64,000 nt of DNA from Acidobacteriota bacterium (GTDB lineage Bacteria > Acidobacteriota > Terriglobia > Terriglobales > Acidobacteriaceae). Each line of letters begins with the position of its first letter. The stretch's first letter is position 1. The position numbers and the translations under genes were made by a program. The DNA lies in NCBI GenBank assembly GCA_023410055.1, contig JAEYQK010000007.1, forward strand, positions 1 through 64,000, in the 5' to 3' direction. Shown in pieces: positions 34,918 to 43,299 of this stretch. A model generated the notes under the pieces. The model was not told the DNA's origin, searched no databases, and saw only the letters and a program-made list of their open reading frames with translations.

Positions 34918-36123
34918 ATGAACGTTAGTTGTTGTCGAGTTGCGAAGGTTCTGTTGCTCGCCGGAGCGGTCGCTTTCACGGTGTGTTCTGCGTTCGGGGC
35001 CGAGCCTGCTGGCCATTCAAGAAGCAAAGAACCTAAAGCCACGACCGAGTACTATGTTTCTCCTACGGGCAGTGATCGAAACGACGGCTCGCGCAGACAC
35101 CCCTGGGGAAGCCTTGCGGCGGCAGAGGGGCGGATTGAACCAGGCGCCGTAGTCCATGTTGCGCCCGGAACTTATACGAGTTCCTCGGAGATTAAGCTCA
35201 CAAGCAGTGGGATTCCAGGTGCGCGAATCACCTACGTGTCGGATGCGCCATGGGGCGCGAAACTGATTGGAAATGCATCCGGCAATTCAACCGTGGTTTG
35301 GATACAGGGTTCGTACGTCGACTTCAGGGGCTTCGATATGACCGGCGCCGGCACGATGGGTATTTACGTAACGGGGTCGAATGACCGAATCATCGGAAAT
35401 CATGTGCACAATATTCCGGCGACAGGATGCAAAGCAGGCGCCGGCATTCTGAACGGGAACTATAAAGATGGTCATGACGTGGACATCGTGAACAATGTGG
35501 TCCACGATATCGGCGACTACGGTAGGCCGTGCGCGCTCGTGCATGGTATCTATTCCGCCAATCAGGGCGGACACATTCTGAATAATGTCGTGTTCCGGAA
35601 CCAAGGTTGGGGTATTCATACCTGGCATGCGGCAAGCAATGTCGTGATCGCAAACAATACGGTATTCAACAATGCGTATGGCGGAATCATTGTCGGTGCG
35701 GGCGATGGTAACTGGACGAATGACAATTCTCTGGTGGCAAACAATATCGTGTACCGAAACGGACTTGTGCCGGGGGCTAAAGGGAACGGCATCGAGGAGT
35801 ACGGGAGAACTGGCAAGCACAACCAGTATCTGAACAATCTCGTGTTTAACAATGGGCCCAGTGACTGGCGTCTTCAGAACGGGAACGCACAGAGAGGCGG
35901 AATTTCGGCCGAACCTCAGTTCATCAACTACACGGGCGACGAGAAGGGCGACTACCGGCTGAAAGACAGCAGTCCGGCGAAAAAGGCGGCTGCGCCAGCG
36001 GTTCATGGCCGCTGGTTCGAGGAGGGGATTCTTCCCGAATCCGTTCGTGTGCAACTGGGCGCAGAACTTCCGGTTACGCCTTCAGAGAGCCAAGGTGGTC
36101 GCAAACCAAAGGCAAGCAAGTAG
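34918..36123 (+). CDS. Secreted right-handed parallel beta-helix protein (possible polysaccharide lyase or epimerase)
   Basis: This 401-residue protein begins with a signal peptide (about residues 1-26, ending SAFGA). A DUF1565-like opening follows (YYVSPTGSDRNDGSRRHPW, VVHVAPGTY), and then repeated beta-helix rungs rich in NN, such as VDIVNNVVHDIG, HILNNVVFRNQGWGIH, VVIANNTVFNNAYGGI and LVANNIVYRNG. Such folds occur in pectate/alginate lyases and C5-epimerases; no catalytic residues can be named with confidence. In this locus it probably modifies or trims the polymer in the periplasm, as AlgG- or AlgL-type proteins do in alginate loci. Confidence 0.82.
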   Translation: MNVSCCRVAKVLLLAGAVAFTVCSAFGAEPAGHSRSKEPKATTEYYVSPTGSDRNDGSRRHPWGSLAAAEGRIEPGAVVHVAPGTYTSSSEIKLTSSGIPGARITYVSDAPWGAKLIGNASGNSTVVWIQGSYVDFRGFDMTGAGTMGIYVTGSNDRIIGNHVHNIPATGCKAGAGILNGNYKDGHDVDIVNNVVHDIGDYGRPCALVHGIYSANQGGHILNNVVFRNQGWGIHTWHAASNVVIANNTVFNNAYGGIIVGAGDGNWTNDNSLVANNIVYRNGLVPGAKGNGIEEYGRTGKHNQYLNNLVFNNGPSDWRLQNGNAQRGGISAEPQFINYTGDEKGDYRLKDSSPAKKAAAPAVHGRWFEEGILPESVRVQLGAELPVTPSESQGGRKPKASK

Positions 36124-36240
36124 GCCAACTTCCACACTGAGCATATCCAAATACTGGCGAACGGCTGGCCCGCTTGCCGCATCCTATTGGGCGAGAGCTG
36201 TTGGTTCAGGTGGGCTAAGCGGCCATCTGGAGGATTTTTG

Positions 36241-37344
36241 ATGTCAGCAAGAATAATTGTCGTGATGATTGTTGTTATTGGCTTGTGTGGTGCAGTCGCA
36301 TTCGGCCAAGCCACAAGCAAACTGCCGGGCACAACTACGGAGATGCCGACGGCGCGGCCGCAGATTAACACCGGTGCCAGTACGGGGACACCAGCAACAA
36401 CCGTCTACGGAACCATCCCGGTGACACCGGCACCGGTCGCGGACGAAAAGCCGAAAGACGCTGACGACAAGGAGTCCGCGGACACGCCAACTGGTCCGAC
36501 GCCGATGGGAGGCACTGAGCCTGGATCGGAGATCCTGATTGGCGGCGGCGATTTGCTGGAGGTCAGTGTCTACGGTGCCCCAGACTTCAGCAAGATTGGC
36601 GTGCGAGTGAGCACTGACGGTGTCATCACCTTGCCGATGATCAATCAGGTAAAGGTGGGAGGCTTGAACTTCAGGGACGCGGAAGCGCTTGTCGCCAAGA
36701 AGTTGAGCGAGGGTGGCTTCTTCAACGATCCGCAAGTCTCGATCTTTGCCAAGGAATACGGGACGCAGGGAGTCTCTGTTTTGGGCGAAGTTGCGAAACC
36801 GGGGATTTATCCAATGCTTGGTCCACGGCGTCTTTTTGACGCGATATCGGCCGCTGGAGGCACGACAGCGGTGGCGGGGCAGAGCGTTACCATCACCCAC
36901 CGCGGACATCCTGATGCACCCGAGACCGTGAAGCTTTCTTACTCGGCAGATGGCACCCCGAAGAGCAACGTGACCGTTTTTCCGGGAGATACGGTAGTGG
37001 TGTCGCGAGCAGGCGTTGTATACGTCGTTGGCGATGTAAAGCTCCCGAGTGGAATCGTCATGCAACAGCCACGACTGACGGTTCTTCAGGCGCTTGCAAT
37101 GGCACAAGGGGCAAACACAACGGCTAAACTGAGCGAATCCAAGTTGATCCGCCGTGGACCCGATGGACCGCAGGAAACACCGCTCGATCTGAAAAAGATA
37201 CTCAACGCCAAAGCCCCGGATCCGCTGCTTGAGGCGGAAGACATTGTCTTCGTGCCGAGCAGTACTGGGAAGAAAGCGTTGACGCGTAGCCTGGAAGCCA
37301 TAATCAGCACCGCAACCGGAATGGCGGTCTACCGACGCCCGTAA
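36241..37344 (+). CDS. Wza-like polysaccharide export protein (OPX family)
   Basis: This 367-residue protein has a signal peptide (about residues 1-23, ending AFGQA) and a Pro/Thr-rich spacer. The Poly_export domain starts near residue 100 (GGGDLLEVSVYGAPDFS, GVRVSTDGVITLPMI), and two SLBB-type domains follow (VSVLGEVAKPGIYPML and VVYVVGDVKLPSGIVMQ). No clear lipobox cysteine follows the signal peptide, unlike E. coli Wza, so outer-membrane anchoring may differ. The ATG at 36241 has GGAGG about 7 nt upstream. It would work with the tyrosine kinase at 19247 to export the polymer. Confidence 0.92.
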   Translation: MSARIIVVMIVVIGLCGAVAFGQATSKLPGTTTEMPTARPQINTGASTGTPATTVYGTIPVTPAPVADEKPKDADDKESADTPTGPTPMGGTEPGSEILIGGGDLLEVSVYGAPDFSKIGVRVSTDGVITLPMINQVKVGGLNFRDAEALVAKKLSEGGFFNDPQVSIFAKEYGTQGVSVLGEVAKPGIYPMLGPRRLFDAISAAGGTTAVAGQSVTITHRGHPDAPETVKLSYSADGTPKSNVTVFPGDTVVVSRAGVVYVVGDVKLPSGIVMQQPRLTVLQALAMAQGANTTAKLSESKLIRRGPDGPQETPLDLKKILNAKAPDPLLEAEDIVFVPSSTGKKALTRSLEAIISTATGMAVYRRP

Positions 37345-37386
37345 GTAGAGATGCTGCGCAAGCTGCGAATTCTTTGACCCTCGTTG

Positions 37387-38748
37387 ATGTCATTGGGCTC
37401 TTCACAGAACGCGATTCTTGAGACGGCTCCGGTCCTCGACGCCAAGCTGGTTGGCATACTGGGTGCGATGGATGAAGCTGGGATCACGTATTGCTTATTG
37501 CGCGGGTATGAACTGCTGTGGACGGAAGGCAGCAAAGAGGTGGATATCCTCGTCTTGCCTGAGCATATTCCAGCTTTGGCAAGACTACTCCGGGAACGCG
37601 AGTTTGCGACACTGCCATCGTGGGGACATGCACCACATCGATTTTTTGTTTCATACGATCGAACCAGCGACACGTGGTTGAAGCTCGACCTAGTGGATGC
37701 GGTCCGCTACGGAGAACCGATCAGGGCCCTAAAAGTAGACATAACTCCAGACTTGCTGAAGAAGCGACGACGATATCCATATACTTACCTTCCTGCTCCG
37801 GAAGACGAGTTCCTAAAGCTGCTGCTCCATTGCGTTCTTCACAAAGGCGAGTTTTCGAGAGAAAAGTCCCAGCGCCTGCGTGAGCTCGCGGAAGAAATTG
37901 CAGCAAGACCGGCATCAGCCGAGAACCTTGCGAGCCACGTTAACGAGCATTTGTCCCCAGCCATCACTAACTCCATGCTGGCGTTGATGGCGATTACGGG
38001 TAACTACCAGCGCCTGCTCGACACGTGGGACAAAGTGCGACAGCGCCTTTTCTGGGAGGCTCCGTTTGGAAACGCATGGAGGTATGCCTCGACCAAGATC
38101 CTTCTGGTGTTGCGACCAGCCTTAGTTGCTCTATTTCGAAAAGGAGTCATGATCGCGCTGCTTGCTCCCGATGGTGCGGGAAAATCGACGCTCGCCACCA
38201 AGCTTGCTGCGGACCCCTTCATTAAAGCACAAGTCATCTACATGGGCACAAACGGTGAGTCGCAGTCGGTTTCGCTTCCTTTAGCAAAGTGGCTACGGTT
38301 TCGTTTTCCTGGAGTTTTCGGCAACAAACCGCGCAAGAACCGTCCCTGTACGTTCCGATTGTTGAACTACCTGCTCTCAGTTGTGGAGCATTGGTATCGG
38401 CTGGGCATCGGTTTGTATCACAAGACACGCGGCAGATTTGTTGTCTTTGATCGCTATATGTACGACTCGTGGGTGGGCGGGCATGTGGTCAAGCCTCTCC
38501 GAGATCGAGTTCTTGATTTACCCTGGCCAAAACCTGACCTTGTTATCGTGTTGGACGCTCCTGGGGATATTCTTTACCGGCGTAAAGGCGAGCATTCGCC
38601 GGAGTGGCTTGAGTCCAGGCGTCACGAGTATCTGCGAATGCGCGACCGTCTCCCCAACAGCGTTTTCGTTGATGCATCACGTCCGCAAGCTGAAGTTCAC
38701 AGAGAAGTAATCTCGGTAATCTGGAAGAAGTACGCGTCGCAGGAGTGA
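37387..38748 (+). CDS. Nucleotidyltransferase-like domain fused to a thymidylate-kinase-like P-loop kinase
   Basis: This 453-residue protein has two domains. Residues 1-150 look like a nucleotidyltransferase (CLLRGYELLWTEGSKEVDILVL, with the Asp-containing VDILV strand). Residues about 250-453 are a P-loop kinase of the thymidylate kinase type: LLAPDGAGKSTLATKL near 258, VVFDRYMYDSW (DR-Y lid motif), and LVIVLDAPGDILYRRKGE. This pairing is known from surface-polysaccharide loci, but no biochemical role is established to my knowledge. It may activate or phosphorylate an unusual sugar or acid. ATG 37387 is preferred to the TTG just before. Confidence 0.75.
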   Translation: MSLGSSQNAILETAPVLDAKLVGILGAMDEAGITYCLLRGYELLWTEGSKEVDILVLPEHIPALARLLREREFATLPSWGHAPHRFFVSYDRTSDTWLKLDLVDAVRYGEPIRALKVDITPDLLKKRRRYPYTYLPAPEDEFLKLLLHCVLHKGEFSREKSQRLRELAEEIAARPASAENLASHVNEHLSPAITNSMLALMAITGNYQRLLDTWDKVRQRLFWEAPFGNAWRYASTKILLVLRPALVALFRKGVMIALLAPDGAGKSTLATKLAADPFIKAQVIYMGTNGESQSVSLPLAKWLRFRFPGVFGNKPRKNRPCTFRLLNYLLSVVEHWYRLGIGLYHKTRGRFVVFDRYMYDSWVGGHVVKPLRDRVLDLPWPKPDLVIVLDAPGDILYRRKGEHSPEWLESRRHEYLRMRDRLPNSVFVDASRPQAEVHREVISVIWKKYASQE

Positions 38749-38754
38749 CCGAAA

Positions 38755-39600
38755 ATGTCGTCCACGCAGACACAAAAACTGGTAGACGAGCACTTTGCGA
38801 GAGTAGCTCCACAGTGGCACGAGCTATATTCGCAAAACGATGTGTTCGCGGTCATACACCAGTATCGCCGGGACGTCGCTCTTGGTCTGATACAGAAACA
38901 GAATCTGAGCGGTGGCTGCCCTATTCTCGATATCGGGTGTGGGGCCGGGGTGTTGACGGTTGAGCTTGCTCGCCGTGGTTACAGGGTTAATGCGATCGAC
39001 GCCGTTCCTGCGATGGTGGCACTTACAAAGAAGAACGCCGTGGAAGCGGGTATTTCCGATCATGTATCCGCAGAGACTGGCGATGCCCATAACCTGGCAT
39101 TCAAGAGTGCGGCGTTCGACTGTGTCGTTGCGATGGGCATTACACCTTTTCTTCACTCACTCCCTGAAGCGCTCAAAGAGATATCACGCGTGATCAAGTC
39201 TGGTGGGCTACTTGTGATCAATTCTGATAATCGGTGGCGTCTCACGCGCGTACTTGATCCGCTGCTGAGTCCATTGACCGCCTGGCTCAGAAAGTCTTTG
39301 AAACGGATCTTGGCGTTGTTGCGGTTGCGGGAACCGAAGCAGGAGCCGCGCCTTGTTCACATGTACTCAAACAGGGAATTCATCTCGCTTCTGCGAGATG
39401 CTGGACTTGAAGTGATGGAGGCCAGAGCAATTGGATTCGGTCCTTTCAGCTTCTGTGAGCGCAGGTTGTTTTCAGATCGTATGGGGGTGAAGATCCATTG
39501 GTTATTGCAGTCATGGGCTGAACGATTTTCCGTTCTCCGGGCGGTAGGGTCGCAAACCATCGTTCTGGCACAGAAGCGACCGCTGGTATCGGGGAGATAG
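38755..39600 (+). CDS. Class I SAM-dependent methyltransferase (UbiE/Methyltransf_11 type)
   Basis: This 281-residue enzyme has motif I ILDIGCGAGVLTVELARRGY near residues 60-80, motif II NAIDAVPAMVALTKKNA, and motif IV FDCVVAMGITPFLHSL. The C-terminal 80 residues carry a hydrophobic stretch before a region that probably selects the substrate. It starts 6 bp after the nucleotidyltransferase-kinase gene and ends 2 bp before the LarA-like gene, so it belongs to the same tightly packed cassette. The substrate is unknown. Confidence 0.88.
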   Translation: MSSTQTQKLVDEHFARVAPQWHELYSQNDVFAVIHQYRRDVALGLIQKQNLSGGCPILDIGCGAGVLTVELARRGYRVNAIDAVPAMVALTKKNAVEAGISDHVSAETGDAHNLAFKSAAFDCVVAMGITPFLHSLPEALKEISRVIKSGGLLVINSDNRWRLTRVLDPLLSPLTAWLRKSLKRILALLRLREPKQEPRLVHMYSNREFISLLRDAGLEVMEARAIGFGPFSFCERRLFSDRMGVKIHWLLQSWAERFSVLRAVGSQTIVLAQKRPLVSGR

Positions 39601-39602
39601 TT

Positions 39603-40967
39603 GTGAACGAGCGCGACAACAGGCAAATGCGAACAGGCGCCTGGTACGGTGACGAGCCGCTAATGCTTCGTTTCCCGTCAGAGTGGCGCGTTGTTACGCA
39701 TTGGCCGTCTACTCCGGAACCTCTGGCACAGCAGCAAATCGTCACAGCGCTCGAAAACCCAGTTGGACAACCACCGGTGCGAGTGCTCTGCCAAGGTAAG
39801 AAACGGCCGCTGATTATTGTTGATGACCTGAATCGCCCGACGCCAGCCGCGGAAGTGTTGCGAGTCATCTTGCGGCAGATGGAGGAAGCAGGCATTTCTC
39901 AAGAGCAAGTACGGGTTCTGGTTGCGACCGGAACTCACGGAGCCCCGACCAGGGCTGGCGTGATCGAAAAAGTTGGAGCGGATATAGTAGCTCGGTGTCG
40001 CGTACTGGTCCACGATTGCCGCGCGAAGACGGTAGCAGTCGGCAGAACCAGCGCGGCGACACCGGTGTACGTGAACCCGGAGGTGCCGAACAGTGATTTC
40101 GTCATCGGAATTGGTGGGGTCTATCCGAACTATACGGCTGGCTTCGGTGGCGGACCCAAACTGGCACTTGGTGTTTTAGGACGACGATCGATTCTGCATC
40201 TGCACTATGCGCACCGCAGCATGGGAGGCGCTTACGACGCGGAGAATTCGTTCCGGCGCGACCTTCTGGAGATTGCCGACATCATCGGGCTGACGACGAC
40301 CGTATCCGTTCACGTCGACGAGGCGCGCAAGATCGTGCGGCTGCAATGCGGTGATCATCGTCGATACTACGCAGAGGCCGTTGAATACTCGCGTAATAGC
40401 TACGACGCTCCCGGACCGGGTGGCGCGGATGTTGTGATCTCGAATACCTATCCAGAAGACCTGTCTCTTCTTTTTGCCCGGATGAAAGGGTTTGTTCCTC
40501 TGAGGCGGGCGAAATCATCAGCTTCTCTTGTAGCCATCGCTCGTTGCGGAGAAGGCTTAGGCACTCATGGACTCTTTCCGGAGCTGGAACGCACTCGGAC
40601 GACGGCGGTGAGGGATTTCGTACGACGACTGAAAGTATTGTCTTTCGGCGAAGTCGTCGGGAAGGTCGCGACGAAGATGAAGCGCACCTCGGGATCGCCT
40701 ATGGTCAGTGGTCGTCCGGTTCTGCATGATCATCGTAATCCGATATGGGTCTACGTATCGGGAGAGTTCCCGGGCAAGATTCCGCAGGTTGCAGGCATAA
40801 GGATTTCGAGATCGTGGGACGAAATTCTGAGTGCCATTAACGATGAACAAAATGGACGGAGAGATTTGAACGTCGTCGTCTATCCGTGCTCACCTCTGCA
40901 ATGCATTGGGGATGATCAAAACTTGCATACCAGGAACAATGAGGCGGAGGTCGCAACCGCAACATGA
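39603..40967 (+). CDS. LarA-family (nickel-pincer racemase/epimerase) protein with an altered active site
   Basis: The 454-residue protein covers both domains of LarA (DUF2088 plus C-terminal domain). LarA racemases use a nickel-pincer nucleotide bound to a lysine and two catalytic histidines. Seen here: IIVDDLNRPTPA (R78), VATGTHGAPT (H112), and GFGGGPKLALGVLG with the cofactor-lysine equivalent K186. Further on are NTYPEDLSLLFARMKG and RCGEGLGTHG, typical of the C-terminal domain. At the second catalytic position, where LarA has PHxxAG, this protein has PNYTAG (N176). Racemisation may thus be impaired or changed in mechanism; assignment of residues rests on remembered L. plantarum LarA numbering. 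The larB, larC and larE genes for the cofactor are not in the window. It overlaps the ATP-grasp gene by 4 bp. Confidence 0.82.
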   Translation: MNERDNRQMRTGAWYGDEPLMLRFPSEWRVVTHWPSTPEPLAQQQIVTALENPVGQPPVRVLCQGKKRPLIIVDDLNRPTPAAEVLRVILRQMEEAGISQEQVRVLVATGTHGAPTRAGVIEKVGADIVARCRVLVHDCRAKTVAVGRTSAATPVYVNPEVPNSDFVIGIGGVYPNYTAGFGGGPKLALGVLGRRSILHLHYAHRSMGGAYDAENSFRRDLLEIADIIGLTTTVSVHVDEARKIVRLQCGDHRRYYAEAVEYSRNSYDAPGPGGADVVISNTYPEDLSLLFARMKGFVPLRRAKSSASLVAIARCGEGLGTHGLFPELERTRTTAVRDFVRRLKVLSFGEVVGKVATKMKRTSGSPMVSGRPVLHDHRNPIWVYVSGEFPGKIPQVAGIRISRSWDEILSAINDEQNGRRDLNVVVYPCSPLQCIGDDQNLHTRNNEAEVATAT

Positions 40968-42262
40968 TGGCCGCCATCGATAACTCGATTCCGGTAGTAG
41001 TCCTCGGACTGGAAACGCACGGCAGCATTGGCATTATGCGGAGCCTGGGGCGTTTAGGGGTACGGGTATATGGGATTCATTTCAATCGCCGGAGTGCGGC
41101 ATCTGCGTCCCGATACTGCCGGGGGACATTTCTCCGGGATCTCGGTGCAGCTTCCAACGGAGAGACGCTGGACTTTTTGCACAACGTCGCTCGAAGGATT
41201 GGGACATGTCCGGTTCTGATGCCGACCGCTGACGAAGGCGCGGCATTCGTGGCGGAGAATGCGGCATCGCTTCGTGGATCTTTCATTTTCCCTGAGAATA
41301 GCCCGGAACTGGTGCGTGCGCTTATCAGCAAGAAGTGCATGTACTATCTTGCGAAAGATTGTTCGATCCCCACCGCTGAGACTGCGTTTCCCCATTCTCG
41401 CAAGGAAGTTATTGAGTTCGCTCGAACAGCAACGTTTCCTGTAATGCTCAAGGGCATTGATGGGAATTCGTTGAAGCGTCGTGCCGGGATAAAGATGGTG
41501 ATAGCTCAGGCGGCCTCCGAACTTCTCGCCAAGTACGATCAGTTGGAAGATCCCGATAATCCCAATCTCATGCTGCAGGAGTACATTCCGGGTGGGGAAG
41601 ACACGGTCTGGATGTTCAATGGATATTTCAATGCGCAATCAGACTGCCTCGCGGCGTTTACCGGGAAGAAGATAAGGCAGAGCCCTGTTTATACCGGCGC
41701 GACAAGCCTCGGTATCTGTCTTGCGAACCCGGTCGTGGAACAGACGACGCGAGACTTCATGAAGTCTGTCGGTTACAAAGGAATACTGGACATCGGCTAC
41801 CGTTACGACGCACGCGATGGGCGCTACAAAGTGCTCGATATCAATCCGCGAATCGGGGCGACCTTCAGGCTTTTTACGGACTCACGCGGCTATGACGTTG
41901 CTCGGGCCATGTACCTCGACATGACCGGGCAGAACGTCCCCGAGATGCGTGGAGTGGAAGGACGGAAATGGGCGGTCGAGTTTAACGACCTGAGGTCTTG
42001 TATTCAGTATAGAAACGACGGCCGGCTAAAGTTCGGCGAATGGATAAAATCTTACCGTGGAGTTCAGGAAACGGCGTACTTTGCGGTGGATGACCCGAGA
42101 CCGTTCTTCAAGGAATGCGCCGACACGGTCGCACGAAACTGTGCAAAATTCGCCGGTTTCCTGCGGCGAAGTTCAGATCAGTCTACGCCGAAGCCGGATA
42201 TCTCGCCTCCAGTATCACAAACGCAAGACTCGCCCGAGTTGTCGAAATCGCCGGTGAAGTAG
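40964..42262 (+). CDS. ATP-grasp carboxylate-amine (or thiol) ligase
   Basis: This 432-residue protein has an N-terminal pre-ATP-grasp domain (PVVVLGLETHGSIGIMRSLG). The ATP-grasp fold follows: FPVMLKGIDGNSLKRR (ATP lysine), LMLQEYIPGGEDTVWMF and VLDINPRIGATFRLF with the metal-binding Glu/Asp-Asn pair. Enzymes of this type activate a carboxylate as an acyl phosphate and join it to an amine or thiol. Being co-translated (ATGA overlap) with the LarA-like gene and placed before comA/comB, it is the natural candidate to ligate a hydroxy-acid such as sulfolactate to an amino sugar or amino acid. This substrate is inference. Confidence 0.86.
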   Translation: MMAAIDNSIPVVVLGLETHGSIGIMRSLGRLGVRVYGIHFNRRSAASASRYCRGTFLRDLGAASNGETLDFLHNVARRIGTCPVLMPTADEGAAFVAENAASLRGSFIFPENSPELVRALISKKCMYYLAKDCSIPTAETAFPHSRKEVIEFARTATFPVMLKGIDGNSLKRRAGIKMVIAQAASELLAKYDQLEDPDNPNLMLQEYIPGGEDTVWMFNGYFNAQSDCLAAFTGKKIRQSPVYTGATSLGICLANPVVEQTTRDFMKSVGYKGILDIGYRYDARDGRYKVLDINPRIGATFRLFTDSRGYDVARAMYLDMTGQNVPEMRGVEGRKWAVEFNDLRSCIQYRNDGRLKFGEWIKSYRGVQETAYFAVDDPRPFFKECADTVARNCAKFAGFLRRSSDQSTPKPDISPPVSQTQDSPELSKSPVK

Positions 42263-42436
42263 CAATCCCCTTCCGAGCTTGCGCAACTTTCTGCACACTC
42301 ATTTTTGTAATCTGAGGCGCATCTTAAGCGCCCTTGAGAGCTGCTCGATGGCATCTTATATCGTGAGCATTTGTCCGGAGAGGCTCTTGTGCATTCGCTT
42401 GATGTGCATGCCTCATTCGGTGCGGGGAGTATTGCG
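42263..42436 (+). promoter_or_regulatory. Intergenic leader before comA
   Basis: This 174-bp spacer is the longest in the 37-44 kb stretch and may hold a promoter for comA-comB. It contains a short hairpin, GGCGC-atcttaa-GCGCC (42316-42332), without a T-tract. A TTG at 42371 would extend ComA by 22 residues, but GGGGAG before ATG 42437 favours the shorter form. Confidence 0.4.
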
Positions 42437-43285
42437 ATGAATCGTATTGGTTTCTCAAGGGATCACGCGGGCGCCGGGCATGTACACACCGGCGATTACC
42501 TGAAGTCAATCGGAGTGCCTTCAATTGCGCCTGCCACTTGCCCTTTTGATCCTGGTTACGATCCTTACAGCTTCGAGGGGCACCTGCTTCAGAGCAGCCA
42601 TTTGATGGAGACGATGAAGATCTCCATGGCGTGCTGGCAGGTGTGTAACGAAGAGGTGACACGCTGGAAGGTTGCGGCTTGCAAGCACTACAGGGTTCCG
42701 ACCGCTACCGGAGGCGGGCCGTTCGAGGTCGCAGTTCAGCAGGGGCAACTGCCGCTGTACTTGGACCTTGTTGCGGACATTGGCTTCACCCGGATCGAAG
42801 CAGGCGAAGGGTTTACGGAACTAACGCTTAGTCCTGCTGAAGTGGTCAAGATGGCTAAGGATCGCGGTCTGGATGTGCAGTTCGAATTGGGCAAGAAACA
42901 TGAAGGCGCATTTACCGGAGACGTCGTCAATGAATTGATCGAGCAGGGGCGCCGCTGGCTGGACGCAGGAGCACTGCAACTTGTGGTTGAAGCCAGAGAA
43001 AGTGCGCAGGGTGTCGGATTGTTCGACGAAGAAGGCGCCTTCAACTCAAGCTATGCCGATCGATTCTCTGAAGCGTTTGGATTCAGCGTCTGCATTTTCG
43101 AAGCTCCGAACAAACCTAGCCAGTTCGCCTTGCTAAATCATTTCGGACGCGAAGTCCACCTCTGCAACGTTCGGTTGGAGGAGATACTTCGGGTTGAGAT
43201 ATATCGAAGGGGTCTGCACTCGGATGCATTTGAGCATGAGAATCTGCGACCTCAACTGAAGAATGCGGTTCCAACCGCAGCTTAA
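42437..43285 (+). CDS. comA: Phosphosulfolactate synthase (ComA family)
   Basis: ComA adds sulfite to phosphoenolpyruvate to give (R)-phosphosulfolactate, the first step of coenzyme M synthesis in methanogens and of sulfolactate synthesis in Bacillus. The 282-residue protein keeps the core motifs: ATGGGPFEVAVQQG, IGFTRIEAGEGFTELTLS, QFELGKKHEG (conserved lysines), VVEARESAQGVGLFDEEG, CIFEAPNKPSQFAL, and the terminal EIYRRGLHSDAF. Its first 80 residues are longer and differ from archaeal ComA: the usual DKG-P motif appears as DPGYDP, and KFGWG as KISMA. Homology is clear, but substrate identity could differ. It is followed 14 bp later by comB, its usual partner, which supports the assignment. 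Confidence 0.85.
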   Translation: MNRIGFSRDHAGAGHVHTGDYLKSIGVPSIAPATCPFDPGYDPYSFEGHLLQSSHLMETMKISMACWQVCNEEVTRWKVAACKHYRVPTATGGGPFEVAVQQGQLPLYLDLVADIGFTRIEAGEGFTELTLSPAEVVKMAKDRGLDVQFELGKKHEGAFTGDVVNELIEQGRRWLDAGALQLVVEARESAQGVGLFDEEGAFNSSYADRFSEAFGFSVCIFEAPNKPSQFALLNHFGREVHLCNVRLEEILRVEIYRRGLHSDAFEHENLRPQLKNAVPTAA

Positions 43286-43299
43286 GGAGACCTTAGTTC

